A stretch of 64,000 bases of DNA from contig CALSFV010000204.1 of assembly GCA_943737045.1 (NCBI GenBank), positions 744,001 to 808,000 on the forward strand. The letters are read 5' to 3'. The notes under the pieces are model-generated. The model made no database searches, was not told where the DNA came from, and saw only the letters and a program-made list of their open reading frames with translations. Both the position numbers and the translations under genes were made by a program. Below are positions 11,640 to 23,849 of this stretch, piece after piece. How positions within the stretch are numbered: the first letter of the stretch is position 1; each line of letters begins with the position of its first letter. This DNA is from Parapristionchus giblindavisi (Eukaryota; Nematoda; Chromadorea; Rhabditida; Diplogasteridae).

Positions 11640-11908
11640 TATATATTTTATCAACATGCGTGTTCACGAAACGATACAAATAATGATAGCGAATAAGAAG
11701 ATTTCAAAATTATGTTTGTGCTAAATAAGACGAAATTGTATAGGGGCCATGGGAGGATGATATCCATAAGTTGGAAGGGACTCTGCCAGGACTCAGTGGT
11801 ACCTTTCTTACAATTAGACGGTGCAAGTGAAATGGGCCAGTGAATAAATCGATAGTGCATGAGGCTGGAGCATGTGGGGGATTTTTGACTTCCTGCATCT
11901 GCCATAGA
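11640..11908. other. Unique spacer at a rearrangement junction
   Basis: No similarity to other parts of the window and no splice-supported exon. It lies between the truncated unit and the inverted 147-bp copy of a terminal exon, so it marks the breakpoint of a local rearrangement. Confidence 0.4.
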
Positions 11909-12055
11909 CTACATTGTCCGAAGGCGTTTCCAAGCTTCAGGGAAGATTTCAAATGATAAGTATGCCAAATCAGCTACTTCATAGAAGAGTCTGTAAAGCG
12001 AGTTTTAGCGGGAATAAAAAATGGGTAAATTATGAACTGTGAATCAGGTAATTCA
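11909..12055 (+). repeat. Inverted 147-bp duplicate of copy 2's terminal exon
   Basis: Base-for-base identical to the reverse complement of 12,374-12,520, which covers most of exon 8 of copy 2 including its stop codon. The spacer is about 320 bp. On the plus strand it reads as the exon in sense orientation but has no acceptor of its own. Complete identity implies a very recent event. Confidence 0.8.
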
Positions 12056-12386
12056 TTAAAATGGTACATCGTACATTTAAATTACTCAAACACGGATACA
12101 TGTTTTTTCACATATACATGTTATTAAATCACTTAGAAACCCAGAATATGATCAGACTTGTCGTTACAGTAATCGAAATTTAAACCAATTTCTTCCAAAC
12201 ATTATTTTATACACTTTTCTGCGTTTCGACGCTATTGCACTTATCTGTACGAAAAATTAAAGGAAATCTAATTGCTAGTTTTGCACACTTTAGGGGATGC
12301 AAAATTGAAAAAATTCAATCAAACGCAAGTTTTTTGAATTTGAATTTTTTAAAGATTTTTTTGCATTTGGTATTGAATTACCTGAT

Positions 12387-15300
12387 TCACAGTTCATAAT
12401 TTACCCATTTTTTATTCCCGCTAAAACTCGCTTTACAGACTCTTCTATGAAGTAGCTGATTTGGCATACTTATCATTTGAAATCTTCCCTGAAGCTTGGA
12501 AACGCCTTCGGACAATGTAGATAACGTGTAGTTTCTGTAAGACGCGAGCGTGTTTGGCACAAACATTTCAAAATTGTTTGTACCAATCAATAACTCGATA
12601 ATATCTGCCACCGAACGTTGTATAAAATGTACAAACGAATTAATGCTTTATCTAATCGAAAGATGATCACTGATAACGCAGTAACTTATAGAGAAGCATG
12701 AATAAGGCATGAAATACAACACGAAATTTAATAAAGTGCACTATGTGAGATAAAATAATTGTGCCAATTTCTAGACAGTGATTTATGTTTACAAAGCACT
12801 AAGCTTTTTAGTAAAGATTTTGCATGGTCTAGAACTAGTATCGCAATTGGTGCCTTTCTTACCCTTTTCCACTTTAGCAATAATTAGCGTTGCATGTTTC
12901 TTCAATACATGCGTACGATTTCACTATTTGACTATACACTTTCGCCTTCGGCCTGTAGACGAACCATGTGCCATAGGCACAATGTAAAGATATGCTTGTA
13001 AAATAATGATATTCCCTCACGTTGCCTCCGGATGTCGTGTACATGAAATGTGTTAGTATTTGGAAGGAACTTGATCCAACTTCAGGCGTTTTCATCCCTC
13101 AGTGCACAGCGATTTTTGGGGATTGATGTGCTCATCCAAAAAAAACGATCTCGCGAGGTTACGCTAACTGGTAAGCAACCACAGCACACCGGGATTGATG
13201 AATTTCTTGCATATACAGTATCGGCGTAAAGTGATGAGACGCTTTTTCATTTTTTTATAACTTTTGATCCAGGAAAGCAATCAGGCTGATCTTTTGAACC
13301 AATGTACAGAATTTATCAAGGGATATTATCATGATGTGTTGGTGTAATTAAATTAGTTCATTATTGCTTAGAGATGATGCAATCGAAGTACACTTTTTTG
13401 AAAAATTCCCATTCTTTAGTGAAAAGTCCTGTTTTTCTGAAACATTGTGAGAGTGGAGACATCTACTGGAGCTGCACAGGAAAAATATCCGGAATGGATC
13501 CGACTCCGATTTCGAGCCGTAGGTTTGTTGCAAATTTGACCCCCCAAATTTAAAACTCAGCTTCTAGATGTGCTAACGTCCCGTTCTAAGCGCCAAAATG
13601 ATGCTAATGGTAAGCGATGTTTATTCCCAGATTATGGTAGTCATAGCTCTCATTCGCCCTCAGGGCATGAAAAACAAATTTTTTTGGAAGGGCTGATTTT
13701 GAGACCTTACCGTCCAGAGGGCAGGTGTTCTAAAATTCTGGTTCCTGTGCAAGCAGCTTTGCAATGTATCATATATTTATTTCCCTTATTTTGGTTAAGT
13801 TCCGATTCCTTTCAGACCCGCAGCAAACGCTCTGCTGAGGTCTACTCGGTTGTAGCGAGTAAAGATCAAAATACAAAGATCAAAGATCAAAGTTTAGCAA
13901 CAGTGTAAAAACTTTTGTGAGCATCTCTAATATGCATTGGTGCATTGCAAATTCGAGATTTCATCAATAGAGGCCCAGGGACCAGAGCAGTGAGAGAGAA
14001 AGCGCGAGAGCGCGCACCGAGTCGACCTCAGCAGAGCGTTTGCTGCGGGTCTGAAAGGAATCGGAACTTAACCAAAATAAGGGAAATAAATATATGATAC
14101 ATTGCAAAGCTGCTTGCACAGGAACCAGAATTTTAGAACACCTGCCCTCTGAACGGTAAGGTCTCAAAATCAGCCCTTCCAAAAAAATTTGTTTTTCATG
14201 CCCTGAGGGCGAATGAGAGCTATGACTACCATAATCTGGAAATAAACATCGCTTACTACTAGCATCACTTTGGCGCTTAGAACGGGTCGTTAGCACATCT
14301 AGAAGCTGAGTTATAAATTTTGGGGGTCAAATTTGCAACAAAGCTACGGCTCGAAATCGGAGTCGGATCCATTCCGGATTTTTTTCCTGTGAAGCTCTAG
14401 TAGATGTCTCCACTCTCACAATGTTTCAGAAGAACAGTAATTTTCACTAAAGAATGGGAATTTTTCAAAAAAAGTGTACTTCGATTGCGTCATCTCTACG
14501 CAATAATTAACTAATTAAATTACACCAACACATCATGGTAATATTCCTTGATAAATGCTGTACATTGGTTCAAAAGATCAGCCAGATTGCTTTCCTGGAT
14601 CAAAAGTTATAAAAAAATGAAAAAGCGTCTCATCACTTTACGCCGATACTGTACCCTGCATAACAGATATGTGACGTATTTGCATAGATATTCGAGAGTC
14701 TCCATCTTTAAAGGCATACCACGAGTTAATTTTACTCGCTATGTAAAATATCTTCCGCATTGGTCACCTTAAGGAACTTTTCTGTGAGTGCACTTACTGC
14801 ATGTGGACTCTGAAATCATCGACACGAGCGCACGTGAACCAGTTGTCGTATTGTGCTTCCCACAGATCGTTGTTGACCACGGCTTTCGCATAGATAGAAC
14901 TTGTCTCAAAAGAACGTGGACAATTTTGTGGCATGTAACCTGCAACAGTTTGATCGAAGCATAAACTACTGGTTATCAAGCATCTGTAAACATATAAAAT
15001 TTCTTAAAGAAGGGGACTCTTGGATTAACACTTAGTATAATATTAATATGCTATGAAAATTAGCGTGAGGGACACTGGGAAAGTGAGAGAGTCGGATAGG
15101 CACTCTCCATTTGCATTAAAAGTTGTAGTTTCAATGTACATAACAAGCTTAAAAAATATCGATATCAGATACGTCTTTCGGTTCGTGTGATGAATTTCTA
15201 TCATTCTACCCGAACAGTCTTATTGCGAAAAAATTCGACAGTATCCATCTTTAAATTAGTTTTAGATATTTTGGTCACTATTTTATTAATATTATTTATT

Positions 15301-18290
15301 TATTTAATCATATATTCAATCAAATAACTTTAACGATAATATTGGGAGGGAGAATGATCAACCCTGCAAAGAAGAGCCAATTAAGGGGGGGGGGGATTCC
15401 AAGCGTCTATACATCTAGAAGTATGCGTGGCAGAAATCATATTGTGGAGAATAGTACGAAATAGATGAGATAATCGGCAGTATTGCGCAGGAAAAAAACC
15501 TAGATGAAATAGAATATAACCTAGACGAATCAAACAAATTAAGCTTATGTATAGTATTATGTATAAATGGAATGTCACAAATAGCTCTCTATACATATAT
15601 TCAAGAGTATGGACGCATGGGAGCGTATGTCTATTATATTATAAGACGCAAATGCACTCGACCAGTCATCTACGAGAGATATGACAATTCCCTAACAGTA
15701 AAGGGAATCAGTGCACTCGGCACAACTACCATTATAGGACTTACTGCGTTTACCAGAGATTTTATGTATGAAAACACTTACGTTGATATTTGATGCACTT
15801 CATAGATTGAGCTGTTACAGTGTAACCATCTTCTGTGACCTTCCAGTTGCAATGATTTTTGTCGTAATAAATGCTTGTATCTAGTGAGTTTCCCATGAGT
15901 ACATGTTCGCCACTCGGTAAAATTACACTGCAAATTGTATTTGATTCATATTAATCACATACTTTCCGTCAATGGTTACTGTTAAAAATAATTCATCCAT
16001 GAATCAAAAATCTTATACTGAGAAAACTGCCCTTGATTTTGTTGATAGCATTACCGTCAAAGCGAAAAAAAGTGAAACATTTGTCAAATAATTTGACAAA
16101 ATTTATTCACAAGATTTTGAAAATTTAGAATCATGATATCTAAACGTGGTTACTAGTTTTTTAAGAGACAACAGGGTATTTGAGCATCACTGGGCTTACC
16201 TAATTGACCTATGAAGAAAAATTTTTTAATGAATCACTGAGAACGCTGTTTTGTGAAACTGGCATACGGTATGATTTTCTACAGTATACCCTTTTTGCAG
16301 CCTGATCTATAAAATGATCCAAAAAGTGCACATTCGCTATAAGAAGTCAGGTAATGCTAGATATATCCATGATTAGACGAAAAAAAGCGCGATGGAAGCA
16401 ATTTTACAGTAAGATTTTACAGTATGCTACAGTATACCAATTCAGCTCCGCAACGCTCCTGATTTTTTTTCACTTTTATCGTGCTTATCTGGATTTTGCA
16501 AACATATCTACAAAACAAAATCTGAGATAATACTTCATCAAGATCATGAAAAATGCTAAAAATGGGAATTATGTGAACTTTTGTCAAATTTTGTGGTTTT
16601 AATTGATCAAGACGCACATACTCGAGAAATGCTGACTGTTCTCCACATGGGAGAAGATTGTATCCGTAAACAAAAAATTCTTCAATATAATCATTGCCAA
16701 ATATAGGATTTCTCGTATATCCATCATAACTGTTGCGAAATGTGCCTAAAGAAGAGTTGTATAATAAGAAACACGAGCTCGTGACATGAACCCTAACTAT
16801 CAACTGAGCAATGAATTAAAGAAAAAAAGGAAGAAAAAAAGACGTCGTAGAACAACATTAAATTAATAATCGCAAAAAATTCTTTTTCGACTTTTCAAAG
16901 TCATAAAAATCACTTTAAAAGTATAATTATACATTTGGTCGTAGTAGTTGTTGATTGAGTTGACGAAGTAGATTGGGAAACTACTGTAGTAGGTTCTGCT
17001 GTAGTGGTTACGGTAGATGGAGATACTATTGTAGTGGTTACGGTAGATGGAGATACTATTGTAGTGGGTACGATAGATGGAGATACTACTGTAGTGGGTA
17101 CGGTAGATGGGGATATTACTGTAGTAGGTACGGTAGATGGAGATACTACAGTAGTGGGTACGGAATATGGTGATACTATTGTACTGAGAACTGTAGATGA
17201 AGATGTTACTGTAGTAGATACGGAAGATAGATGTACTACAGTACTCGGTACGGTAAATTGAGAAGATACTGTAGTAGGTACGGTAGATGGATATGATACT
17301 GTGGTGGGTACGGTAGAAGGTGGAACAACTGTAGTAGATACGATAGATGGTGGTACTACTGTAGTTGGTACGGTGGGTGGAGATACTAATGTAGTAGATA
17401 CGAAAGATGGAGACGCTTCTGCAGTAGGTACGGTAGATGGATATGCTATTGTGGTGGGTACGGTAGATGGCGATACTACTGTAGTGAGTACGGCAGATGG
17501 AGATACTACTGTAGTGGGTACGGTAGATGGGGATACTACTTTAGTGGGTACGGCAGATGGAGATACTACTGTAGTGAGTACGGTAGATGGGGATACCACT
17601 ATAGTGCTTACGGTAGATTTAGAAGATACTGTTGTAGGTACGGCAGTTGGAGATATTACTGTTGTAGGTACGGTAGATGTAAATGTTACTGTAGTAGGTA
17701 CGGTATATGGTGGTGCTAATGTAGTAGGTACGTTAGGTGGAGATACTAATCTAGCGGGTGAAATAGATGGAGATACTACCGTAGCGGGAACGGTTGATGG
17801 TGGTACTACTGTTGAGGTACTATTAATGCTGCTGGGAGGATTGAAAATTGTACTAGAAGTTGAAGGAATAGTCGGTACTGTAGAAGTATATTTGGTATAT
17901 TCTCCTGTAGTGCTGGAATCAATGCATTGCCCATCCTTGCTACCACTATATTCGCCAATATCATGGGTTGTTTCCATTTTGCAGAATCCATCGTGAGGCC
18001 TATAAGCCACTTTATGGCAGCCCTTGTTCTCCTAAAGAAAACTAATTTATCTTTTTTTTCTCCATAAACGTACCTGGCACATATGGAGGCATATTAAGAA
18101 TTGTTTAATTTCATCGTTAATTAATTCATCATTGAGATGACTGTATTTTATGCGAAGATAAGCCTAGAATAAATAAGCTTTTATAAAAATTTATCGTCCT
18201 CCTATTTATGAAATCGATATATCGCTATAAATATACAAACGAAACCTGGCAAGTCGTCGATATTATTACCAGAATTAGCAGCAAATTCAT
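12387..18290 (-). CDS. Secreted PAN-mucin family protein, copy 2 (full length, exon 7 splice sites lost)
   Basis: Minus-strand exons: 18290-18246 (signal peptide MNLLLILVIISTTCQ), 18163-18074, 18031-16933 (end of PAN module plus ~29 decapeptides), 16745-16622, 15927-15782, 14939-14798, 13042-12911, 12534-12387 (stop TGA). Lengths 45, 90, 1099, 124, 146, 142, 132 and 148 give 641 residues and match the other copies. Introns use GT..AG except around exon 7, where the acceptor AG is AT (ttcat|GTAC) and the donor GT is AT. Exon 7 is phase-symmetric, so skipping keeps the frame (~597 residues). Intron 6 is enlarged by a 1.4-kb palindromic element. Conserved Cys/Trp motifs include PCGEQSAFL, HCNWKV and CPRSFETSS. 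Product probably secreted; function unknown. Confidence 0.7.
13216..14651. mobile_element. Palindromic Tc1/mariner-like element in intron 6 of copy 2
   Basis: 1,436 bp with termini CAGTATCGGCGTAAAGTGAT, flanked by TA (13214-13215 and 14652-14653). The arms are ~650 bp each and highly similar. Both arms contain the same ~110-codon open frame, on opposite strands, which resembles no transposase. A rearranged relative lies at 56,916-57,895. Confidence 0.75.
14990..15780. other. Intron 5 of copy 2
   Basis: No exon detected between exon 5 and exon 6. Contains a run of nine or more G at 15,387 and a block GAGATATGACAATTCCCTAACAG shared with introns of the other copies (5860, 24,740 and 51,815). 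Confidence 0.4.
16055..16405 (+). repeat. Dispersed repeat, inverted partner at 40,350-40,710
   Basis: Shares blocks such as CGAAAAAAAGTGAAACATT, GATATCTAAACG.GGTT.CTAG and CTGTTTTGTGAAACTGG with the complement of 40,350-40,710. No coding potential; lies in intron 4 of copy 2. Confidence 0.6.
16933..18031 (-). repeat. Exon 3 decapeptide mucin repeat, copy 2
   Basis: 1,099-nt exon of which about 870 nt are 30-bp units encoding TVPTTVVSPS-like decapeptides, roughly 29 units. The frame is open throughout. It is preceded by CHKVAYRPHDGFCKMETT of the PAN-like module. Both strands are open because the repeat avoids stops on the complement (VVGTVDGDTT), but only the minus strand has splice sites and homologous flanking exons. 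Confidence 0.8.
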
Positions 18291-18539
18291 ATTGGGAATA
18301 CAAGTCAGGTGTCTTCCCTAAGACTGGCGAAATAGATGCATTCTTCTACCCTGTGCATTTCTATAGAAACGAAAAAGCTTCCTTATAGCATGCTGGTACA
18401 ACTAAGCGAACGATCAAAAAGTGTCTGACTAGACCAATAAATAAAACATCTTTTGATACTCAGAAATGACAACATAAATCACTCTCACAACTTCCTGAAT
18501 CATGTGATTAGAGGAAGTATGAACGGGGAATTCATGGGG

Positions 18540-18844
18540 GGGCGTGTTCGCAAACCCTTTCAATATCATACATTGAATAATAAATAATGAGGATTATAAT
18601 TATAACTATTTAATGATTACAATGATTATGATAATCTCTATTATTAACCATTTAAAAACGACAGTCTCGCCCATTCGGAATTTTTTTAAAAACAATTGAA
18701 AACGATTGATTATATTTTCATTATTAATTATCATAAATTATAATCATAATCATTATGATCATTATAATTATGATTATCTCCATTATTATCTTAATCATTA
18801 TAATCATTATTTCCATTATAAATTGTGATTTTCATTATCATTAT
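18540..18844. other. AT-rich low-complexity tract
   Basis: Repeated attataatcattat motifs on both strands between about 18,570 and 18,840. No gene features seen. Confidence 0.6.
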
Positions 18845-19569
18845 CACGGATCTCCTGTAAAAGTGTATGAAAATAAAAACCTTTTTGCACAGAAAAAAAA
18901 ATTTTCCTCTTTTTTTTATTGATAGATGTTAGACTGGCCTAACGGAGTGCGAAAACAACATTTTGAAATTTTGTTTTTCGTAATTTGCATAATTATGCAA
19001 TTTTTTTACCGTCAATTTCAAATGAGTGTAACTCGCTTCGTTTTGGAGCAACCGTGTAAATTTTTTTTCCATTCGGTTCCTAATGACCTCCTCTACAAAT
19101 AACTCAACTAAGGATATGGTCGGAAATGTTGTTCTTCATGTGTTATTGTATGAAAACTGTTTTTTTCATACAAAAGCGATGTTTCTCGAAATTTTTCTCT
19201 AAAGGATAAGAGTTTTATTGCAGATTCGGATTCCCCGTCCTCGAATTGGGGTATCCTGATATATCATTTAACCCAACTCTGTCCGCCCAATAGGTATACT
19301 GTATATCATCGTCCTGGACTTAGTGCTATTTTCTCTCAAATCACATTTTTGGTTGTAAATCAGCTCAAACTTATGTTAATGTACTCATTAGCATATTTAA
19401 ACCCTGTATCTCGACCAACCTGAGCAAATTGTCTTAGAGGTTCGAATTCTCAACAACAACCATTTTTGAGATATGAATCGAAAACTGATTTTTTAACGAT
19501 TTTTCGCTTTCTGACTTGATGCAACTTAAAAACACCGGCTTTTTTCGTTTTGTTTTATGCTGTTTAGAA

Positions 19570-19915
19570 GGGAATGCTTGAGGAAGTGCAGAAGGGATTG
19601 CGTAGTACGAAGAATGGAGCGAGATACGATCCAAAGGCTAGACAGTTGGTCGTGGATATCTTCGAGGATTACTTCACTCATTCGAAGAAACTTCGAGCGG
19701 AAGAGAAAGAACGAAGAATGAAGGATAGAACTGATATCCTTCCTTCTGAACGAATGTCCCATGAACAGATTAAGAATTGCATTCGATCTCTCGTTGCTGC
19801 TAAGAAGAAGGAAATGGAGGCTAAAGGAATCCATAGTAGAAGAATAAGAGCGCTTCTGGATGATATGGAGAAGGATTTCAAAGAAAATGCGATGTTTCTC
19901 GAAATTTTTCTCTAA
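19570..19915 (+). CDS. Unrecognised open frame inside the foldback element
   Basis: The frame opens right after a good acceptor (tatgctgtttag at 19,558-19,569) and encodes ~113 residues. These are highly charged and predicted helical: GARYDPKARQLVVDIFEDYF, then a Lys/Arg/Glu-rich region and MSHEQIKNCIRSLVAAKKK. Its last ~12 codons run into the element's arm, so the true coding part may end near 19,885. Codon use looks coding and is unlike the surrounding arms. The first part faintly recalls the N-terminal region of Tc1/mariner-class transposases in animals, but no DDE residues are present and I do not assign a function. It is an exon fragment or a captured host exon. Confidence 0.35.
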
Positions 19916-20325
19916 AGGATAAGAGTTTTATTGCAGATTCGGATTCCCCGTCCTCGAATTGGGGTATCCTGATATATCATTTAACCCAACTCTGTCCGCC
20001 CAATAGGAGGACGGGGAATCCGAATCTGCAATAAAACTCTTATCCTTTAGAGAAAAATTTCGAGAAACATCGCTTTTTGTATGAAAAAAAAACAGTTTTC
20101 ATACAATAACACATGAAGAACAACATTTCCGACCATATCCTTAGTTGAGTTATTTGTAGAGGAGGTCATTAGGAACCGAATGGAAAAAAATTTACACGGT
20201 TGCTCCAAAACGAAGCGAGTTACACTCATTTGAAATTGACGGTAAAAAATTGCATAATTATGCAAATTACGAAAAACAAAATTTCAAAATGTTGTTTTCG
20301 CACTCCGTTAGGCCAGTCTAACATC

Positions 20326-20533
20326 CTCTGGTATTTTGCCACTTAAAGTCTACTTAAACTTTCCCACTTTAAGTAGACTTTAAGTAAACTTAAAGTGAGA
20401 CGTAAGTCTACTTAAAGTGGTGTGGTATACTGTAATGCATTTCGTCAAATGTTCTTTCACTTAAAGTTTACTTAAAGTCTACTTAAAGTCTGTGACGTAG
20501 TTTAAGTAGACTTTAAGTGGCAAAATACCAGAG
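20326..20533. mobile_element. Small MITE nested in the foldback's right arm
   Basis: Inverted ends CTCTGGTATTTTGCCACTTA and its complement, ~208 bp, filled with ACTTAAAGTCTACTTAAAG motifs. The opposite arm (18,925-18,935) gives the uninterrupted sequence. Relatives lie at 22,817-23,015, 40,257-40,340 and 56,774-56,810. Confidence 0.7.
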
Positions 20534-20699
20534 TCTATCAATAAAAAAAGAGGAAAATTATTTTTTTCTGTGCAATGGCTTCATACACTTTTACAGGAGA
20601 TCCGTGTTATCATACCTTAAAGATGAATTCCTTCGAATGTCTATGCAAATGTATAATATATCTATTATGCAAGGGACAAGTTATATGCAAGAAATTAGC

Positions 20700-20960
20700 A
20701 CGGCCATTCATCAATCCCGTAGCGCAGTGGTAAAAGTGCTCACTAGTAAGCGTAACGTCACGGGTTGGAAACCTATTGCTGAACTTTCCTATTTTCAAAA
20801 TTTCGCGCCTTTGCCTGTACATCAAACATGGATTCATTCATGATTCTAGCGATCAATAAGCTAAATTAGCATAAACTAATTTAATTTGAGGTATGCAGCA
20901 TAACTTTTGCTATCTTTCTGTCTTCACAGTTTGTTCACGAAAATATTGCTCGGACACCAC
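20700..20960 (+). mobile_element. tRNA-derived SINE (family 1)
   Basis: Head CCCGTAGCGCAGTGGTAAAAG (A-box-like) and CACGGGTTGGAAACC (B-box-like). The body then matches 5,400-5,515 and ends GTTTGTTCACGAAAATATT. Lies just outside the foldback element. Confidence 0.6.
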
Positions 20961-22499
20961 CTTTAATGTAAAACTTTCATGATTTATTTTTAAATGAGTT
21001 TTGTAAGATCTTCATACACAAAAAAAGGCACTGCTTGCTCTCGATCTCACAGAGACTGGGTTTTATGGTAGAGAAAAAACTCTTCAGAAATATGCAATTT
21101 GCTCTGCCCTCATTTTGCCAAAATGATCAACAAGAAAGAATGTTCCATTTTGGAGACCTATTGGATGGTATCTGTCCCATCGCGAAGTACGGGACCGATT
21201 TCCTTTGTAAGCTCTCACTATCAGATCTCTGGTTAGAACCTCTCGCTGTCTTTGTCTGATAATGAGAGAGTATTGCCAATGTGGTGAATAAAATAAGCGT
21301 TTTATCTTTCATCTATATGCTTTAATTTTGTATTCCTTCAAATAAATATATACAACAATTCGGAATGGCAATAACTTAAATCGTTGATTTAAATTACTCT
21401 GGATGCATCTTTTTGCGCATACATGAAATGAAATGACTTAAATCCAGAATTCATTGTTACAGTTGATTGTCTTTTGGTTACAGTAATCCAAATTGAAACT
21501 AATTTTTCTTCCGAGCAATATTAGCTTCGAACATATTTCAGCTTTTCAGCGATTTTGCACTAGCGTAACCAAAATTGAAATTAGTCCTAGACGCGAGGAA
21601 GCCTAATTGTTTGTTTATTTATAAAAACCTTTCAAATACGGTCAAAACGCAAGCGTGAGATAAATTCACTAGGGAGGCCAGAATGTGATTGCAGGGAAAT
21701 TTGTTTCGAGAATATTTATTTGGTTAATCTACAAGACCTCATTCACAGTTCTCAATTTACTCTTTTTTCATTCCCGCTAAAACTTTTTACAGACTCCTTT
21801 TTGAAGTAGCTTATTTGAAATACTTTTTTTCCGATCATACGAAATCTCGCCGAAAGGTCTTCAAAGCATGTAGATTACACGCAGTTGCTGTAAGAATCGA
21901 TAGAGCATGGCTCCTGTTTGATATTGTCAATATTGTTTTTTACAAATCGATAACTCGATAATATATGCCACCCAACGTTGTATAAAATTTTTCAAACGAA
22001 TTAATACTTTATCCAATCGAAAAAATGATCACAGATAACGTAGTAATTCGTGGATAAGCATAGCTAAGGCATGAAATACAACACGAAATGTAATAAACTG
22101 CACTATGTGAGATAAAATCATTGTGCCAAATACTGGAATGTGATTTATAAATGGTAATGGTTATGGCCATAAATGGTTACCAAGAACTATACGCTTTTTG
22201 GTAAATAGTTTACATGATCTAGAACTAGTATCTCAATTAGTTCATTTATTAGCCTTTTCCACTTTAGCAATAATTAGCGTTGCATGTTTCTATTATACAC
22301 GCGTACGATTTGACTATTTGACTATAGATTGGGCAGACGAACCATATACCATGGGCACAATGTAAAGATATACTTGAAAAATAAATATAGTTGCTCAACT
22401 TGCTTCCAGCTGTCGTGTACCTGGAAAGTGTTAGTATTGGGATAAAATTTGATCCAACATGAAGGGTCTTAATTTACTGCGATTTGTGAGGATTGATGT

Positions 22500-23740
22500 T
22501 TTCATCCAAAAAAATTCTAGTGATGTACAAGCAGCGACATTTTTTCGACTTTTTTTTACCAAAACACCATTTTTAACACTACTTTTTTTAAACATTAGCA
22601 TAGTGTACTAGAAAAATCTTTTTTTTTTGTTTTTCGAAGAAAACAGGTAGAAAGAATATTTCGTTTTTGCACATATATTTCGTTGAGTAATTTCTAGAAA
22701 AATGCTCGTTGCAGGTCAATATTTATGTGAGATATGGGTCCGTTTGCGTTAGAGGGAGAGTAACCTTTGTCAATATACCCGTTTAACTCGTGTGGATTCC
22801 CACCACGGCGTTGCATTCTCTGGTATTTCCATACTAGTAGTTTACTTACGTGACGTCACAAACTAGCAGTTTACTGTTAGTTTTTTAAGTGAAAGAATAT
22901 TTGACGAGATGAATTACCGTATTCGTTGGGAAAACTTACGTTTAACCAGCCGTACACTTGCAAGTCTACGGCTAGTGGGAAATATAAGTAAACTATTAGG
23001 TTATAAATACCAGTGATTGGTGGTATTAATCGTGAGTAAGCAAATCTCTACGAAAGAGGAAATATCGGTAGACATTGAACCACTGAGGATCGGATAAAAA
23101 TACCTAACTCTCGACCGTCTAAGCCATTAGAGCATATTGAGGAATAATTAACATCCATGAAAGGAATGAGTGAGAACACAACTTTTGCGTGCGGGAGTGT
23201 TTTGAACTTTTGTTTTGCACATTTTGGGGCACATCCTTGCATTGATTGATGGCCTCATAGTCATTCTTTCCTTTCGTTTCAATGTGTTCGTGGCAAAATG
23301 CCACATACAGGAGGGATGTTGGTCGTGGTGAGAGTGCATCATCTTTTCCAAGAAGTTTTCTCCTACTGTATTTGACAAAGATTACTCTCTCTTGAAATTG
23401 TTATGGTGTGATCACCACACTGTGACACTGTCTTGTACTGCTGCGCCAGGTCTGTCAACTTCATTCACATAGCTCGGTCTTTAGGTATGGCGTGTCGATC
23501 CGATCGAGTGAGAATCTTTAGCCGACCCATCTCCCGAAAACAGAAAACAATTTTTGAGCACAATACAAACAAGCAAAAAAATATGCGGAAAAAATAGTTG
23601 AAACCGTGAAAATCGCCGTCTTCTGAAAAATTCTTTTTTTTGTTATTTTCTTTTTCTTACAATATGAAGATAACACCTGATCGCGACATATTCAACAAAC
23701 GCTGATTGGTTGCGACAAGCAAAGTTATTAAATGAATAAT
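22500..23740. other. Intron 6 of copy 4; no exon seen
   Basis: Contains a MITE-like palindrome at 22,817-23,015 (CTCTGGTATTT...AAATACCAG). The remainder is unique sequence with short open frames (for example minus 23,048-23,378) that have neither splice support nor recognisable motifs. Confidence 0.4.
22817..23015. mobile_element. MITE related to the 20.33-kb element
   Basis: Ends CTCTGGTATTTCCA and AAATACCAG, with inverted GTAGTTTACTTAC/GTAAACTATTAG inside. Diverged member of the ACTTAAAG MITE family. Confidence 0.45.
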
Positions 23741-23849
23741 GTGCATATAAATTAAAATAATAATGCTACAGTGTTTCAAGTATCGAGTAATGTGCAAGAA
23801 AATAACGCGGTGGTAAAAGCGCAATGGTTAAATTTCGGATTAGATAGCG

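Larger units (their letters stand above)
18845..20606. mobile_element. Foldback element carrying a captured or encoded exon
   Basis: Left arm 18,845-19,240 is inverted at 20,010-20,606, with termini CACGGATCTCCTGTAAAAGTG. A 118-bp stretch (19,170-19,290) is repeated directly at 19,887-20,006. The centre holds a 113-codon open frame with an upstream acceptor (19,564-19,569). The right arm is interrupted by a smaller MITE at 20,326-20,533. Long terminal inverted repeats plus unique cargo suggest a non-autonomous DNA transposon that may have picked up host sequence. Confidence 0.65.

Noticed and set aside
13570..14296. Two ~110-codon frames on opposite strands in the 13.2-14.7 kb element
   Set aside because: They are the same sequence in the two inverted arms, have no start or splice context and no family resemblance. 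Similarity reflects recent identity of the arms.
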